Part shown: positions 41,320 through 42,300 of the stretch, piece by piece
Layout: each line of letters starts with the position of its first letter
How positions within the stretch are numbered: position 1 is the stretch's first letter
Source: Verrucomicrobiota bacterium
GTDB taxonomy: Bacteria > Verrucomicrobiota > Verrucomicrobiia > Limisphaerales > JADLHS01
NCBI GenBank assembly: GCA_025350905.1
Contig: JANXWY010000256.1
Location: 1-42,300, forward strand
Direction: 5' to 3'
Length of the DNA: 42,300 nt
Notes under the pieces: model-generated
What the model was told of the DNA's origin: nothing
The model's input: only the letters and a program-made list of their open reading frames with translations
Database searches by the model: none
Made by a program: the position numbers and the translations under genes

Positions 41320-41842
41320 GACCGGAAATTGCATTAACATGTAAATCAGATCTTGCAGATCCGACCCATTTGCAAACGTGAGGGAGGTGGGGCCCGGAAC
41401 CCAATTCCGTTTTGGCCCAAGCCATCTGTGACGGGTGACATGGCCGTCGGCAAAGGCGATATTGGCGGCCTGATTGTAGTGATCCGCCGAGAGATCGTGG
41501 CACACTGTGTCGTACGCTAACACCGGCACGCCGACAACCGCCAGCGCGTCCGGATCGGTGTTTCAGAGTCCATCCCAGCATGAGCTGGTTGAGGTGGCTC
41601 TGGCACACCGCCGATTAGCTCTTGGCTTTGGCTCGGGTCAGTGCCGGGAGCAGCAGACCAGCCAGGCTTACAATGGTCGCGAGGACCACCGGCAGTTCGA
41701 TGAAGGTGAATGCATTGCTGTCGAGGCGGCTTCTGAGAGCGCCGTTGATCACAGAGTGGCAAAGTGCCGTGTTCGCACGAGGCGTCGCATAGACTTTGAG
41801 GCCGGCCAGAAGGCGGATTTTGTTTTCATTTTCGGATCGCAT
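41320..41842 (-). pseudogene. Degraded prepilin-type protein with H-X9-DG-like end
   Basis: From ATG 41842 the frame reads MRSENENKIRLLAGLKVYAT and then SNAFTFIELPVVLATIVSLA, GLLLPALTRAKAKS and stop, which matches the prepilin-type GFTLIELLVVIAIIAILAGL N-terminus. After the stop, other frames give CQSHLNQLMLGWTL and then HYNQAANIAFADGHVTRHRW and LGPKRNWVPG, the C-terminal H-X9-DG-like motif of verrucomicrobial prepilin-like proteins. The expected middle of over 100 residues is absent and two frame changes intervene, so this is an internally deleted pseudogene. Its first bases overlap the end of the WD40 gene by 17 bases. Confidence 0.65.
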
Positions 41843-42300
41843 TTGCTTTCTCCGAGGCAGTGATATCATCCCATGTCGCAGCGGGCCATAACCTAGCCGT
41901 TCCGTCGGACCCGGTAGTGGCCATGAGGTTCCCATCCGGCGAGAACGTCACCGAAGTAACCGCTCCGCCGCCATGAGCCAGTTTCAATGCCACCTGGTAG
42001 TTTGCCAGTGACCAAAAACGGACGGACCCGTCGCCGCTCGTCGAAACGAGCGTCTTGTCATCGGGCGCGAAAGCCAATCCGCACACCGGCCCAAAATGGC
42101 CCTCCAGACGCTTGGGTACACCCTGTCGCAAGTCGTAGATTACGACCAGGTGGTCCTCTCCTCCTGAAGCCAGCAAAAGTCCGTCATGAGAAAAGCAAAG
42201 GGCATTAATTGCATTCGTATGCTCATGGAAAGGGGAAGATGACAGCCGCCCGGTGCCAAAATCCCAGATGGACACCTGGCCGTTCCGCATTCCGAGCGCG
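41826..42300 (-). CDS. WD40-repeat protein, C-terminal part (partial at window edge)
   Basis: The frame enters from the right edge and ends at 41826; about 158 residues are visible. Three WD40 blades are clear: NAINALCFSHDGLLLASGGE with DHLVVIYDLRQG, PVCGLAFAPDDKTLVSTSGD with GSVRFWSLANYQ, and AVTSVTFSPDGNLMATTGSD with GTARLWPAATWDD. The propeller is a protein-interaction platform. In Verrucomicrobiota and Planctomycetota such repeats are often fused to a kinase or a sigma-factor-like domain, but the N-terminus lies outside this window. No start can be assigned. Confidence 0.85.
   Translation of the reverse strand, partial: ALGMRNGQVSIWDFGTGRLSSSPFHEHTNAINALCFSHDGLLLASGGEDHLVVIYDLRQGVPKRLEGHFGPVCGLAFAPDDKTLVSTSGDGSVRFWSLANYQVALKLAHGGGAVTSVTFSPDGNLMATTGSDGTARLWPAATWDDITASEKANAIRK

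Overview
This 42.3 kb window of roughly 60% GC bacterial chromosome most resembles Verrucomicrobiota, probably the Limisphaerales/Pedosphaera side. The pointers are two ECF sigma factors with long C-terminal extensions, a degraded prepilin-type protein with an H-X9-DG-like end, large secreted LamG/metallophosphoesterase and PQQ-propeller proteins, a DUF4202 protein, and many palindromic repeat elements. The assignment is from family resemblance, not a database search.

Layout. 1-2.3 kb: end of an unknown gene, a decayed IS21-type transposase remnant, and an ECF sigma factor fused to a membrane domain. 2.5-4.5 kb: secreted CIA30-like protein and a membrane acyltransferase. 4.5-5.2 kb: wreckage of an integrative element (broken integrase start, a tRNA-like sequence lacking its 5' acceptor strand) beside an intact tRNA-Glu(CTC). 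5.3-10.3 kb: translation cluster rpmI-rplT-terminator-pheS-pheT, with a decayed PAP2 phosphatase between pheS and pheT. 10.4-18 kb: TrpB-like enzyme, outer-membrane protein, TPR protein plus secreted metallophosphoesterase, and a phosphodiesterase-family protein. 18.2-19.7 kb: second ECF-type fusion. 20.3-23.9 kb: PQQ-propeller protein and a CocE/NonD hydrolase.

23.9-28.1 kb is the most unusual part. One 1033-residue frame joins a Cas4/RecB-like nuclease, a DEDD RNase H-like nuclease and an IS66-like DDE transposase with intact motifs. It lies in a field of twelve copies of a 24-base palindromic unit beginning GTAG or GTGG, mostly paired head to head as REPINs. Two REPINs and one single unit lie in frame inside the nuclease part. 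A REP-associated tyrosine transposase (RAYT) follows, flanked by the same repeats, so the likely mobiliser and its substrates are together.

28.2-38.9 kb is a metal-homeostasis block: DUF4202 protein, small Cys protein, porin-like protein, zinc/manganese-type binding protein and permease (no ATPase gene here), then a convergent four-gene CzcCBA-type efflux operon. A second palindrome family has entered the signal-peptide region of the binding-protein gene and the gap before the permease. 39-42.3 kb: a 53-residue secreted peptide just downstream of a MITE-like element, two secreted proteins sharing a duplicated ECF-like promoter and leader, a prepilin pseudogene and the end of a WD40 protein.

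Overall the window mixes housekeeping and envelope genes with heavy, partly coding-sequence-invading, repeat activity.
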